A stretch of 64,000 nucleotides of DNA from Caecitellus pseudoparvulus (Eukaryota > Bigyra: Bicosoecida), in NCBI GenBank assembly GCA_965644315.1, contig CBFFRQ010000031.1, forward strand, positions 62,001 through 126,000, given 5' to 3'. This document shows positions 41,701 through 49,290 of this stretch, in pieces. Below the pieces are notes generated by a model. That model was given only the letters and a program-made list of their open reading frames with translations, was not told the DNA's origin and ran no database searches. The translations under genes and the position numbers were made by a program. The stretch's first letter is position 1. Each line of letters opens with the position of its first letter.

Positions 41701-41970
41701 CGGTGAAACGGCAGGCAAAACTTGGGCAGCTGGAGGCTCCTCATGGTCGGCCTCCAGGCTGGTCTGTGCTGCATCTTCGGGTTGAGAGTGTGTAACTTCG
41801 TCACTTACTCGCACGCTTGCGAGCTGGCCAGGCCCACACTGCGCAGAGTTGGCCTCTGAGCCGCGTTCAAATTCTTGCTGCGCAGGTACTGCGCTCCACG
41901 CAGCAAAGAGCCTTGCGATGCTCTGGTCCGACCCCAGGTAGACTTGGGCCTGCGGCTCGTGAGCAGACAT
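35752..41970 (-). CDS. BRCA2: BRCA2 homologue with 16-copy BRC-like array in the tower position
   Basis: 2072 aa, single exon, from ATG 41970 (start of MSAHEPQAQVYLGSDQ); an in-frame ATG lies at 42144. BRCA2 loads RAD51 on single-stranded DNA. The helical/OB1 part (about 460-800) contains WVANHYRWIIWKLASYE, RYEREYTQGSRSALRRVLEK, DGWYSVECAVDDLLAEQV and GLKLAVCGAEL, which align with vertebrate and plant BRCA2. A charged helix follows (about 865-905). Then come 16 units of 35 aa (about 1040-1600), each with GFVTGRNKPLVVSES, AKARAASVLGEG and a Gly-rich spacer. This is BRC-like (FxTG...K..VSE..L.KA), close to plant BRC repeats. OB2 resumes with LVSVSMWGAGEESIAGFRAG and OB3 follows to the end. One further divergent BRC-like unit is near residue 165. 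No intron is apparent. Confidence 0.88.
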   Translation of the reverse strand: MSAHEPQAQVYLGSDQSIARLFAAWSAVPAQQEFERGSEANSAQCGPGQLASVRVSDEVTHSQPEDAAQTSLEADHEEPPAAQVLPAVSPAFQAQAPEAGVLSQDGPGAVDDVPPHSNSSQSEEGSHQPLEGRESRSSQASDASPGADAVSGVDSGQAPAFSGFRTGHDVPVVPSESSRATASRILMQADAPASPASDGSASPQLATPGQPTRPGRRVSLGDPHTVTPMLPLVADHQSVASDIVSEAPDAGPAFMYSQGDSQSQGGDSISLRAGDTAGATPGTEGPFSPQISRLSARARQRRRKSVSFAAPVLPSTLPAPGALGAADEPVPAPHTPGPGEADSSATLTESAATPNPSKRARTRKFVTPRPLPRATAPLSATPNPHRTTPGSQAGSSRKRQRVERYLTPALTAPLVSLARQPTVVVGGGGEGGARVRSLVAQGKIVLAPSAERTESSQVAMRLEFLWSIDAASAAWVAFGADGALAVAKPNTRLPDTLRGPDHARATLLEWGAVPAGVSPAWVANHYRWIIWKLASYERCGSRLQGAQLSGSLRHGADGRVQVAPAGSDTVLLDWDTVLQQLWHRYEREYTQGSRSALRRVLEKDESPARYMVLVVAQVVSTSSSGSGSAGAAASDSIRLEVSDGWYSVECAVDDLLAEQVRRGKIFPGLKLAVCGAELYSRGTVLLDPADTPSWTPVSGLRPMDDGMDPLETVCNAVYLGWDWTQTASDRMCTLSSASASPRQAKATRHWRFPLSPGLMRGRGMVAPQKLGSAVLLLRFNGTRRAVWHKRLGHQHARTFTVQLRSLRQGGGSAPQLSLAVQRVSGCKVLLPASVLAGSDDGSGHRPDQAEGDKPRVVAVSSAVAAAVHRLEQDKARERASALVQQLQVEFARERDNVQVQLARARQSGCVPAQSLESLQADQADRMSAAIQAMSSDPSSSGKPFATMVLHEAPPEWPAFPETKSLDAPLAFTPPSYRDVPVEEPTQREETPETAQQQLRAGASQTQAFLPASTTETSLRARESPVMSRFVAQAGAEGGEGGRESTGFVTGRNKPLVVSESAKARAASVLGEGGEGGGGSTGFVTGRNKPLVVSESAKARAASVLGEGGEGGGGSTGFVTGRNKPLVVSESAKARAASVLGEGGEGGGGSTGFVTGRNKPLVVSESAKARAASVLGEGGEGGGGSTGFVTGRNKPLVVSESAKARAASVLGEGGEGGGGSTGFVTGRNKPLVVSESAKARAASVLGEGGEGGGGSTGFVTGRNKPLVVSESAKARAASVLGEGGEGGGGSTGFVTGRNKPLVVSESAKARAASVLGEGGEGGGGSTGFVTGRNKPLVVSESAKARAASVLGEGGEGGGGSTGFVTGRNKPLVVSESAKARAASVLGEGGEGGGGSTGFVTGRNKPLVVSESAKARAASVLGEGGEGGGGSTGFVTGRNKPLVVSESAKARAASVLGEGGEGGGGSTGFVTGRNKPLVVSESAKARAASVLGEGGEGGGGSTGFVTGRNKPLVVSESAKARAASVLGEGGEGGGGSTGFVTGRNKPLVVSESAKARAASVLGEGGEGGGGSTGFVTGRNKPLVVSESAKARAASVLGEGGEGDGVLLACGQRIDAGKATDTVDTDPVPAAPRTPASVPVRRRVVRSARQSASAAIVAKVRRQRMVAVQSEECPERFVCEGPRSPFLVMCRTQGLPCCEWRCDPLVSVPRKRAGGEKKLVSVSMWGAGEESIAGFRAGERYFVSGLSVAARKPMVPPLGLRSLPANMSSDLITQHCLYSLAAPWKSEFSFLLEVHCSLDELFEKCQARAPGPCHLAILQPQDPFSVRFVNVVGVGPQGHDEDCVHVRVLTPPMAEFSLSADRACSWVPASDGRAPKSARSAQGAAGAVLPTVFTSIAHAACGSFTSFDDSVSVFIGPRVLDTVGVVLAVSDGDERQMASGLMSHTFHIFLMDHHGAVASVEVFCSAGRWQRKIMASLLSPGTVLAVKDVQYQRYQASLGVIQMRWDDATNATSAVRRGSSFLHLASAHDALSAWCASDRGAALIALAQEAVQNMLSGSGGERIMPLWPIPLPRAT
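37172..38851 (-). repeat. 16 x 105-bp tandem array encoding BRC-like repeats
   Basis: A perfect 105-bp period covers 16 units with no length variation. Differences I can see are mostly third-position changes in the Gly-rich spacer (CCC/CCG and TCA/TCG on the plus strand) plus rare single substitutions such as cacaaacccc for cacgaacccc. The last unit carries a few more changes. The period is a multiple of three, so gain or loss of units keeps the frame. The near identity points to recent homogenisation. Confidence 0.97.
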
Positions 41971-42177
41971 GATACTGCTACAGCCTGTGCATGTGCCCCG
42001 CCTTAGCTTGTGCGCAGAGAATATCAGCGCGCCGTGGAGCTTGTGGCGCGCCTCAGCGCTGGAACGTGGCGCAATCGCGCGTGTCTTCAGGCCAAAGCAG
42101 ACACTACACTGGAGGGAGCGAAAGAAGGAAGTGTAGAGACACATGTATTGGGTGGGAAATTTGTTTGTGCCTACGCC

Positions 42178-43143
42178 TCAGCATGGCGCTGAGCCCGCTG
42201 CCTCCACCGACACCTCCAACGCAGGCGACACAGCGTCCAAGCCAGCCAGCACCAGCGCCTCTTCGATGGAGGCAGCTGAACGCGATGCCTGGTAGGCAGC
42301 AGCTGCTGCGCAAGCTGCGCGTTGCAGTGGTGTCTCTTCTTCATCGAGGGCCTGGCGAGTCACGATGATGAGGCGCAGCCGACGCGCCACAGCCTGCTGG
42401 GCCCAAGCGTTGGACACTTCGTACACCTGCATGGCCAAGCCAGCGCCGCAGCGACGCTCAAGCAGCTGCAGGAGCTTGTCTGCAGCAGGACGACCAGGGT
42501 CCACGATGATGGCGCAGGCCCCTGGAGACATGAGGCCGATCACGGCGTCTGCAAGGTGTGGCACGTGGCCCGCGGCGTAGCACACGTCCGAGCCCAGCAC
42601 CAGGTCCACTTGCTCAGTCGCAGCCAGCGCTGGACCATCTGCCCAGTCCAACACTTGATATGATACAGGGGGGTGTATCGATCCCTGAGTGCAGCTGTAG
42701 TGGGCAGCCGTGGCTGCGTCACTGACAACGTCCGACGCAACGGACACGGCGCCACATGCGGCTGCGACCACTGCAGGCAGCGCACAGCCAGCTCCCACTT
42801 CGTGCACGGACACGCCCTTGAGGGCAGTGTGCATGTGCAGCAGCAGCTCACAGAGGAAAACATTGCTCACCCACACGTGCGCCCAGAGTGCCATGGACAC
42901 AGCAGAGGCATGGGAATACTCGCTGCTTGCAGATGAAGCGCTGGAGCCAGGCCGGGCCACATCGGCGTCGGCAGCGACAGCCTCAGCAGCGCCTAGGCGC
43001 CCGACATCAAAGTAGTGCGGGTCAAGAATGCATCCGAATGTGAATGTCTTGCTCTTGTGCTCCTCCTCTGAGCCCGCCCTTGGAGCGGTCAAAGTCAGGG
43101 AAAAGCAGCCCAGCTCCGGGGCTGCGGAAATTGCCTGGGCCAT
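42178..43143 (-). CDS. Family-16 (METTL21/FAM86-like) protein methyltransferase
   Basis: 321 aa from ATG 43143, single exon. The core shows LWAHVWVSNVFLCELLL, the SAM motif I in VHEVGAGCALPAVVAAACGA, an acidic second-strand residue in VASDV, and the post-II region LVLGSDVCYAAGHVPHLADA followed by IIVDPGRP. These match methyltransferase family 16, whose members trimethylate lysines of translation factors and chaperones; the substrate here is unknown. A Ser/Ala-rich insertion precedes the core (about 60-85), and the C-terminus is Ala-rich. An exact recurrent element lies inside codons 4-7, so the start may need experimental checking. Confidence 0.75.
   Translation of the reverse strand: MAQAISAAPELGCFSLTLTAPRAGSEEEHKSKTFTFGCILDPHYFDVGRLGAAEAVAADADVARPGSSASSASSEYSHASAVSMALWAHVWVSNVFLCELLLHMHTALKGVSVHEVGAGCALPAVVAAACGAVSVASDVVSDAATAAHYSCTQGSIHPPVSYQVLDWADGPALAATEQVDLVLGSDVCYAAGHVPHLADAVIGLMSPGACAIIVDPGRPAADKLLQLLERRCGAGLAMQVYEVSNAWAQQAVARRLRLIIVTRQALDEEETPLQRAACAAAAAYQASRSAASIEEALVLAGLDAVSPALEVSVEAAGSAPC
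43123..43133 (+). promoter_or_regulatory. TGCGGAAATTG element, exact, just inside a CDS
   Basis: Lies 7 bp downstream of the chosen ATG of the family-16 methyltransferase. It could straddle the transcription start or mean the true start is different. Confidence 0.45.
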
Positions 43144-43272
43144 GAAGGCTGCAAGGTTGGCACGCTGCCCAGCCAGCAGTGGTGCCAGGAGGCCACAGCC
43201 AGGGTGGAGGCTTGGTGGCTCCCAGATGTTGGGAAAGTGTGCCGGGCGCGATGCATTGCCTCGCTGTCGGCC

Positions 43273-44936
43273 CTACTCCAGGGCACTCATAGGGCGGTCA
43301 TGCTTCATGCCCTTGCGATAGTCAAGCCAGCAGCGCTTGACCACCAGCTCAATCTTCTCCAGAGCCGTGTCCAGCACCTCACGTGTATGCCCAGCAGAGA
43401 TGCAGAAGCGCACGCGGGACTTGAGAAGGGGTGTGGCCGGGAAGCCCACAACAACGACAGCCACACCCAGCGCCATCAACGCCCGTGACATGGCCACGTT
43501 CTTGCACGGGTCAAAGAGCATGACAGGGATGACAGGGGAGTCTGTGTGCCCATACACGTCACAGCCCATGTCGATCAAGCGCTTGCGGAAGTAGTTGGCG
43601 TTGTCCTTGATGGCCTGCAGCTTGGCCGCGCCCAGCCCCGAGCCATCCCGCCCCGAGATGATGTCGAAGGAGCGCAGCACCTGAGCAGTCACGCTGGGCG
43701 CCATGGCGGGCGTGTACACGCTGCCACTGGCGTTGTGGCGCAGGTAGTCGATGAACTCCTTGCTGGCGGCGATGTACCCCCCCATGGCGCCGAAGCTCTT
43801 GGTGAAGGTGCCCATCATGACGTCCACATCCCCCGGGTCCACGCCGAAGTGCTCACACACGCCGCGGCCGGTCTTGCCCACGGCGCCGATGCTGTGGGCC
43901 TCGTCCAGGTAGATGTACGCCTTGTACTTCTTGGCGACGCTGACGATGGCGGGGAGGTTCACCATCTCCCCCTCCATGCTGTACACGCCCTCCACCACCA
44001 CTACAATCTTCTTCCACGGGCGGCGAGTGCGGGGCTGGCCGTCCACCAGGGCTGTGCGCAAGATGCCCTCCAGGGTCTTGATGTCGTTGTGGCCGAAGAC
44101 TCGCACGACGGCCCCGCTGGCGCGAGCCCCGTTCACAATGCTGGTGTGGTTCAGCGCATCCGACACGATCAGGGTGCCTTTGCCCATGAGCGCAGGCAGG
44201 GCCGTCGCGTTGGTGCCGTAGCCCATGTTGAAGACGATGGCATCAGGCTTCCCCACGAACTCAGCCACGGTCCGCTCCAGGCGGCGGTGCAGGGTCGTGT
44301 AGGCACCCTCAGCAATGGATGCCGCCATGCCCACTCCGAAGCGGTCCACGGTGCTCACGACGGCGTCTCGGCAGGTGGCTCGCCAATCGTCAGCGAAACC
44401 AAGGTAGTTATAGCTGCCAAGATTGATGCAGGGGCGGGACTTGCCACTTGGCCTGCGCCTCGTGCGGGAGGAGCGACTGTGCGCTGGGGCAAACTCGCAC
44501 CATTCCCAGCTTCACGCACCTCAGCGAAAAGTTCCCATCATAGCTCACACGCTCAGCAACCTGCATGCGGTTTGCTCCAGGTGGGCCGGTAATGGGGCGG
44601 TTAAAGCAGTCTTGCGCGCGATGGTACATGCGGCGAGTGAAGAAGTTCTCCCAGTCATTCAGCAGAGGTGCGTATCCCTGAGTGCGGAAATAGGCGATCT
44701 GGTGGCTCACAGTAAACCTGTCACCGTGCCGTCCTGTGAGCACCGGCATCGACAGAACATAAAGTTGTCGGCACACCTACCTTCTGGGGTGAAGAGTTGC
44801 CACCCAAGTAGCGTGAGTACCCAGTCGTGCGGGCGAAGAAGTCGCGCATCTGGCCGAAGAGCATCAACACAGAGTACGCGAAGTACGTCGTGAGGGCAGA
44901 GAACCAGGGGATCTCGTCAAAGTCACTGTGTCCCAT
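43273..44936 (-). CDS. LCB2: Serine palmitoyltransferase, catalytic subunit LCB2
   Basis: Three exons (44781-44936, 44520-44698, 43273-44452; introns 82 and 67 bp) give 504 aa. Exon 1 has EIPWFSALTTYFAYSVLMLF, the LCB2 N-terminal membrane segment. Exon 2 gives GYAPLLNDWENFFTRRMYHR and CFNRPITGPPG; exon 3 opens SRPCINLGSYNYLGFADDWR. The PLP-binding lysine is in GTFTKSFGAMGGYIA (about 329), which separates catalytic LCB2 from LCB1 and is also preceded by YLDEAHSIGAVGKTGRG. It condenses serine with palmitoyl-CoA, the first step of sphingolipid synthesis in the ER. A one-mismatch recurrent element lies 200 bp upstream. Confidence 0.93.
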
Positions 44937-45136
44937 CTTGATGTTGTTGTGGTACTATCTGGAGAGGAGGGCACTCTGCGCAAGGGGAGAGCGGATGTGC
45001 CACGTTCATGCTGTGCTTGGCTGGTGCAGCGGCAGTTTGGGGCAGCACTCAACGTACCTGGAGCGAAAGCCAGAAGATGCGGCTAAGACACGGACGCGAA
45101 GCGCGACAATGGATTGAATGGTGAAAACGATTGTGG

Positions 45137-45147
45137 TGCGGAAACTG
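45137..45147 (+). promoter_or_regulatory. TGCGGAAATTG element, one mismatch
   Basis: Reads TGCGGAAACTG, 200 bp upstream of the LCB2 ATG and close to the 3' end of the RhoGAP gene. Confidence 0.35.
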
Positions 45148-45162
45148 GGCAGGTGCTGTGAG

Positions 45163-47847
45163 CTACCGTGTCCACCGCTGGACCATGGCTGTGAGGTCAA
45201 CGCCACCTACAATGACGTGGGGCACTTCACTGGCACTACCTCGTGCAGGGGGCTCGCCAGGAGGAGGCCCCAGGTGCAACGGAGACCTGGTCATGAAAGA
45301 GCTCTGTGGTCTTTCGCTTTGCGCCCTGGCAAGCTGTAGGGCCGCAGGTGACACCTGCGACGCTGCGCGCCACGAGGCTGAAGACCGCAGGGGCGCCCGC
45401 TGCGAACGGCCATGTGACAGAGCCCAACTCTGCAGGGGTGTCAGGCGGGCAGGGCTCGGTCGAACGTAGCTGGTCGAAGCCGGCACACGCATGCCCGGGC
45501 TTGGCTGGGCATGTGGCGCACGTGAGGCGTTGGCAGCACTGTAGACATGCGCAGGGTTGGACGTGGAGGCCGGCGATGGCGCGAAGGAGACGGCAGGGGC
45601 ATGCTGTGGGCGAGGAGCAGATCGCTGCACTGGTGGCGCGTGCGACCGTGGTGGCCCCAGCGCCTGTTCTCGTGCTTCATGTACCGGCCCTCGGCCAGCC
45701 AGCTCCGCCTGCAGCCGAGCACGGCGCCGCCTGACCTGCTGCAACTGTGCCTGCAGGGCACGCAGTGACTTGTGCCGGTATGCACCCAACAAAGCAGCTT
45801 GGCCCATGTGACGTGGAACTCCCGGCGAATTCTGCATGGAGTGTGCAGCAGGGCCCTCGTGCCCGGCCGGCTGAAGACCGGCTGCACCGTAGTCTGGGGT
45901 GCTGTGGACACGTGACACGCCTGAGCCGGACACCGGAAGCGAGAGTGGTGGCACTGGTGCTGCAGCTGGGTTTCGTTGATGCGTTGAGGGGTCGCCTCCT
46001 GCACGGGTGGGGAAAGTCTGGAACGGCAAGACATCATCCAAGTCACTCCCCGCCCTCCCACTGCCCCCGCCCACATCGCCCACATCACCCACACCGCCTG
46101 CCTCACCGTCCCCCTCCTCGCCACTCCCCGCCCTCCCACTGCCCCCGCCCACATCGCCCACACCACCCGCCTCACCGTCCCCCTCCTCGCCACTCCCCGC
46201 TCTCCCACTGCCCCCGCCCACATCGCCCACACCGCCCGCCTCACCGTCCCCTTCCTCGCCACTCCCCGCTCTCCCACTGCCCCCGCCCACATCGCCCACA
46301 CCCCCCGCCTCACCGTCCCCCTCCTCGCCACTCCCCGCCCTCCCACTGCCCCCGCCCACATCGCCCACGCCGCCCGCCTCACCGTCCCCCTCCTCGCCAC
46401 TCCCCGCCCTCCCACTGCCCCCGCCCACATCGCCCACACCACCCGCCACACCGTCCCCCTCCTCGCCAATCCGATCCCTCCCACTGCCCCCGCCCACATC
46501 GCCCACACCGCCTGCCTCACCGTCCCCCTCCTCGCCACTCCCCGCTCTCCCACTGCCCCCGCCCACATCGCCCACACCGCCTGCCTCACCGTCCCCCTCC
46601 TCGCCACTCCCCGCCCTCCCACTGCCCCCGCCCACATCGCCCACACCGGCCGCAACTCCGTCCTCCTCCTCGCCACTCCCCGCCCTCCCACTGCCCCCGC
46701 CCACATCGCCCACACCCCCCGCCTCACCGGCCCCCACCTCGCCACTCCCCGCCCTCCCACTGCCCCCGCCCACATCGCCCACGCCGCCCGCCTCACCGTC
46801 CCCCTCCTCGCCACTCCCCGCCCTCCCACTGCCCCCCCCCACAACGCCCACACCGCCCGCCTCACCGGCCCCCTCCTCGCCACTCCCCGCCCTCCCACTG
46901 CCCCCGCCCACATCGCCCACACCGCCCGCCTCACCGACCCCCTCCTCGCCACTCCCTTCACCCACCCCCTGACTCTCAGCAGCCTGAGAAGTTTCTGCCT
47001 CCCCCAGCAGTGCCAGAAGACTAGTCCGCTGTGCCTCTGGGGTCAAGTGCAGCAAGGCCGGCTGAGCATATCGGGCTGTCTGAGGGGACTGCACCCATGC
47101 AGCCCGTGCGCTGCGTTGGCCATCCGCCACTGGACCTCCGAAGGCGTCGGCCACAGCCAGCATGCCCTCCACTGCCTGGATGCAGGCACGAGTTGATGCC
47201 TCCACTTCGTGCAGAGCCTGCTGGGGGCTGGACCCGGCAGCTGGAGGCGGGCCTCGCAACAGCACCGGAGCCATGACAGTCGCTATAGCCTCAGGACCCA
47301 TGTGGTTGACCTCCTCTACTGTCGTGACATGGCGAAGGTGGTGCAGCAGGGCGGTCAGCGTCCAGCGAGCTGCTGGCTGCAGCTCTGCCAGAAGCCATGC
47401 CGCCTCCTCCTCGCCAGAGGCACCCTCAACTCCTTTCAGAGGCTCAAAACGGGAGCACGCTTGCGCAGTGCAGGCCAGGGGCACTAGTGGTTCGAGCAGG
47501 GCGAGCGAACGCTTGAAAGCCGACGCCAACACCTCAGGTGTTGCGCAGTGAGCGAGCCGCATGAAGGCGTCACCTTCCCCACCAAGCGCCGCATCCACCA
47601 ATGCCGAGACATCTTCTTGTCTCCCTGACGAACGGTAGATAAACTCGGTCTGCACGCCGCTTTGTCGGTCCTCGAGAAGGCAAAGAAACAACAGGAGCCG
47701 CTCGGCAATCTGACAGGTCAGAGGCGGCTTGGGGGAGTCTTCGACAGGCTCAGGGTTCCCTTGCGCAGTACCACCACCCAGCCTCTCGTCAGTACTTGAG
47801 GAGCTTGACTTTCCTGCTCCTTTTGCCTTGGAGTTGCGGCCACCCAT
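45163..47847 (-). CDS. RhoGAP-domain protein with Gly/Glu-rich tandem repeats
   Basis: 894 aa from ATG 47847, single exon. The RhoGAP domain (roughly residues 40-260) has [18 protein letters not shown] with the candidate arginine finger, [41 protein letters not shown] and [15 protein letters not shown]. It would stimulate GTP hydrolysis by a Rho/Rac-type GTPase. It is followed by about 13 imperfect 23-aa units rich in Gly, Glu, Asp and Ser (core [20 protein letters not shown]), then a charged helix [20 protein letters not shown] and a Ser/Pro/Arg-rich tail. The repeat is probably disordered. The start follows an exact recurrent element by 24 bp. Confidence 0.75.
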   Translation of the reverse strand: MGGRNSKAKGAGKSSSSSTDERLGGGTAQGNPEPVEDSPKPPLTCQIAERLLLFLCLLEDRQSGVQTEFIYRSSGRQEDVSALVDAALGGEGDAFMRLAHCATPEVLASAFKRSLALLEPLVPLACTAQACSRFEPLKGVEGASGEEEAAWLLAELQPAARWTLTALLHHLRHVTTVEEVNHMGPEAIATVMAPVLLRGPPPAAGSSPQQALHEVEASTRACIQAVEGMLAVADAFGGPVADGQRSARAAWVQSPQTARYAQPALLHLTPEAQRTSLLALLGEAETSQAAESQGVGEGSGEEGVGEAGGVGDVGGGSGRAGSGEEGAGEAGGVGVVGGGSGRAGSGEEGDGEAGGVGDVGGGSGRAGSGEVGAGEAGGVGDVGGGSGRAGSGEEEDGVAAGVGDVGGGSGRAGSGEEGDGEAGGVGDVGGGSGRAGSGEEGDGEAGGVGDVGGGSGRDRIGEEGDGVAGGVGDVGGGSGRAGSGEEGDGEAGGVGDVGGGSGRAGSGEEGDGEAGGVGDVGGGSGRAGSGEEGDGEAGGVGDVGGGSGRAGSGEEGDGEAGGVGDVGGGSGRAGSGEEGDGEAGGVGDVGDVGGGSGRAGSDLDDVLPFQTFPTRAGGDPSTHQRNPAAAPVPPLSLPVSGSGVSRVHSTPDYGAAGLQPAGHEGPAAHSMQNSPGVPRHMGQAALLGAYRHKSLRALQAQLQQVRRRRARLQAELAGRGPVHEAREQALGPPRSHAPPVQRSAPRPQHAPAVSFAPSPASTSNPAHVYSAANASRAPHAQPSPGMRVPASTSYVRPSPARLTPLQSWALSHGRSQRAPLRSSASWRAASQVSPAALQLARAQSERPQSSFMTRSPLHLGPPPGEPPARGSASEVPHVIVGGVDLTAMVQRWTR
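46044..46955 (-). repeat. About 13 imperfect 69-bp tandem repeats within the RhoGAP gene
   Basis: The period is 69 bp (23 codons), with point differences between units and one unit enlarged by 9 bp (GDV doubled) near 46080. On the coding strand the units are G-rich with repeated runs of three to five G. It is less homogeneous than the BRCA2 array. Confidence 0.93.
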
Positions 47848-48246
47848 GCCAAGAACCCAAGTCGAAGCGTGTGCGGAAATTGCTTCAAGTACAAGTGATT
47901 CACGTCGGACTGCCAGAGCCGCGACGGAGCAGCTTGAAGAAGCTGGCCAACGCGTGAGAATCAAAGTCACAATACTTGCCTTGAAGGAGCGTCCAAGGCT
48001 GAGCACGCGGTGTCTCGCGTAATTTGAGTCACCGGCTGCAATGCGACGTCACCACGCGCCCGAATTGTGTGGCAGACACGCCATCGTCGCCCTGGCAGGG
48101 CAGAATCTCCGGTCGATGCAGTCAGGCGCGACAAACACCGCAGTGGCTGCCTCAAGAAGCCCCTGCCTCACTTGTGCTGACTGCAGGGAGGGGGCAGTAA
48201 ACATGCATTTTCGCGGGGAAGTCAACGCGCCAAATTTGCGGAATTC
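47848..48246. other. Intergenic region, tandem minus-strand genes
   Basis: 399 bp between the redoxin stop and the RhoGAP start, holding an exact recurrent element at 47872-47882. A related TTGCGGAATT string lies at 48236-48245, directly beside the redoxin stop codon. No gene seen. Confidence 0.45.
47872..47882 (+). promoter_or_regulatory. TGCGGAAATTG element, exact
   Basis: 24 bp upstream of the RhoGAP gene's ATG, in opposite orientation to that gene. Confidence 0.6.
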
Positions 48247-49106
48247 TCAGGCGGTGCCTCGGGGGGGATACCCAGCCTTCTTAGCGAACGCCAGCCCACC
48301 CTTGAGGATGTCCACGTCGGGTCGGCCAAATGGGGAGTTGGAGACTTCCACAACCTGCACTTTGCCGTCGCTGTTGATGACGAAGAAGCCGCTCTCTGCG
48401 AACACCGTCGGCTCAAACCAATCCATGCCCTCAATCTTGGAGGCACCAATGTGCTCCGTAAGGTACAGCCCCAGCTGCGTCTTCGCCACTTCGGGATCCA
48501 ACCCGTAAGCCACTGGGAGTCCTTCCAGGCCCCAGTCTTCCTTTGCTTTCTGTGCAATGTGAACGCACTCGCGGTGAAGCGCCGTGAGAAGCGCGCAAAC
48601 CCATTCAACGAAAGGCACGCACCTCTGCGCGCTCCTTGGTGTCAGTGCTGACTGCGACAACATCAACACCGATCTCCTTGAAGCCTTCAAGGTTGGGCAG
48701 AACCTTGTTTGCCAGGAATCCCCTGCAAAGAGCAGACCGGTCGGAGATTACAGCAGAGAATCCTCGCGGAAATCGGCAACTACCCGCAGGGGAAAACAGC
48801 GCGCTTGCCGAAAGAATGAAGCAGCAACTCACTTGCAAATAGGACAATGAAGACCTCGGTACACGATGAGAAGGAGCTGTGGACGACAGCAGCGAGCCAA
48901 GGTGAGGAAACTGCGCCACTCCGTAGGACACGGAATTCTGCGCTGCCGCTGACACGTACCCAGTTCTCCCGCGGGCCACTGAGTTTAACCTCCCCACCGC
49001 CAACAAGAGGGAGGGTAAGATCAGGGAAATCGCTTCCACTGGCTATTTGGGCTCGGGCCCAAGTGCGGGCGACTTCACCGGACACGACTGGTGCTGAGGC
49101 TGCCAT
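48247..49106 (-). CDS. AhpC/TSA-like redoxin with CPxC motif
   Basis: Four exons (48960-49106, 48833-48876, 48623-48722, 48247-48549; introns 83, 110 and 73 bp) give 197 aa. The 44-nt exon 2 encodes LLLIVYRGLHCPIC, the complete active-site strand and CPxC, and splicing into exon 3 yields KGFLANKVLPNLEGFKEIGV and VVAVSTDTKERAE. Exon 4 has LPVAYGLDPEVAKTQLGLY and DGKVQVVEVSNSPFGRPD. This is the peroxiredoxin-like AhpC family in which a CxxC replaces the lone peroxidatic Cys. Members are thought to be thiol peroxidases or oxidoreductases. The N-terminus has no clear transit peptide. Confidence 0.8.
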
Positions 49107-49290
49107 GATGAGTTGAAGCTTAGGAGTGTGACAAAGGGTGCTGATGGCGAGGATGGCGGGTTCGTAAGCAGGCTCTGTATTGACACTGGTGGGAGAAATG
49201 GCCAAAGCCAACCGATGCAGATGGGCGTCAGAGGAGGGGGGGCTACAGGCTGCTCCGTTGGGGGGGTACCTGCCACGGATGCAACCGCGA

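Noticed and set aside
43546-44592. 348-codon plus-strand frame opposite LCB2
   Set aside because: Lies antisense to the PLP enzyme core with its intact catalytic lysine.
44682-44692. TGCGGAAATAG inside LCB2 exon 2 as another promoter element
   Set aside because: It lies within conserved coding sequence (IAYFRTQGYAP), far from any start, and differs from the consensus.
46007-46972. Pro/Ser-rich plus-strand frame across the 69-bp repeats
   Set aside because: Antisense of the RhoGAP repeat; no start context or flanking homology.
48766-48780. CGCGGAAATCGG in intron 2 of the redoxin gene as a promoter element
   Set aside because: Two mismatches and no start codon nearby; probably chance.
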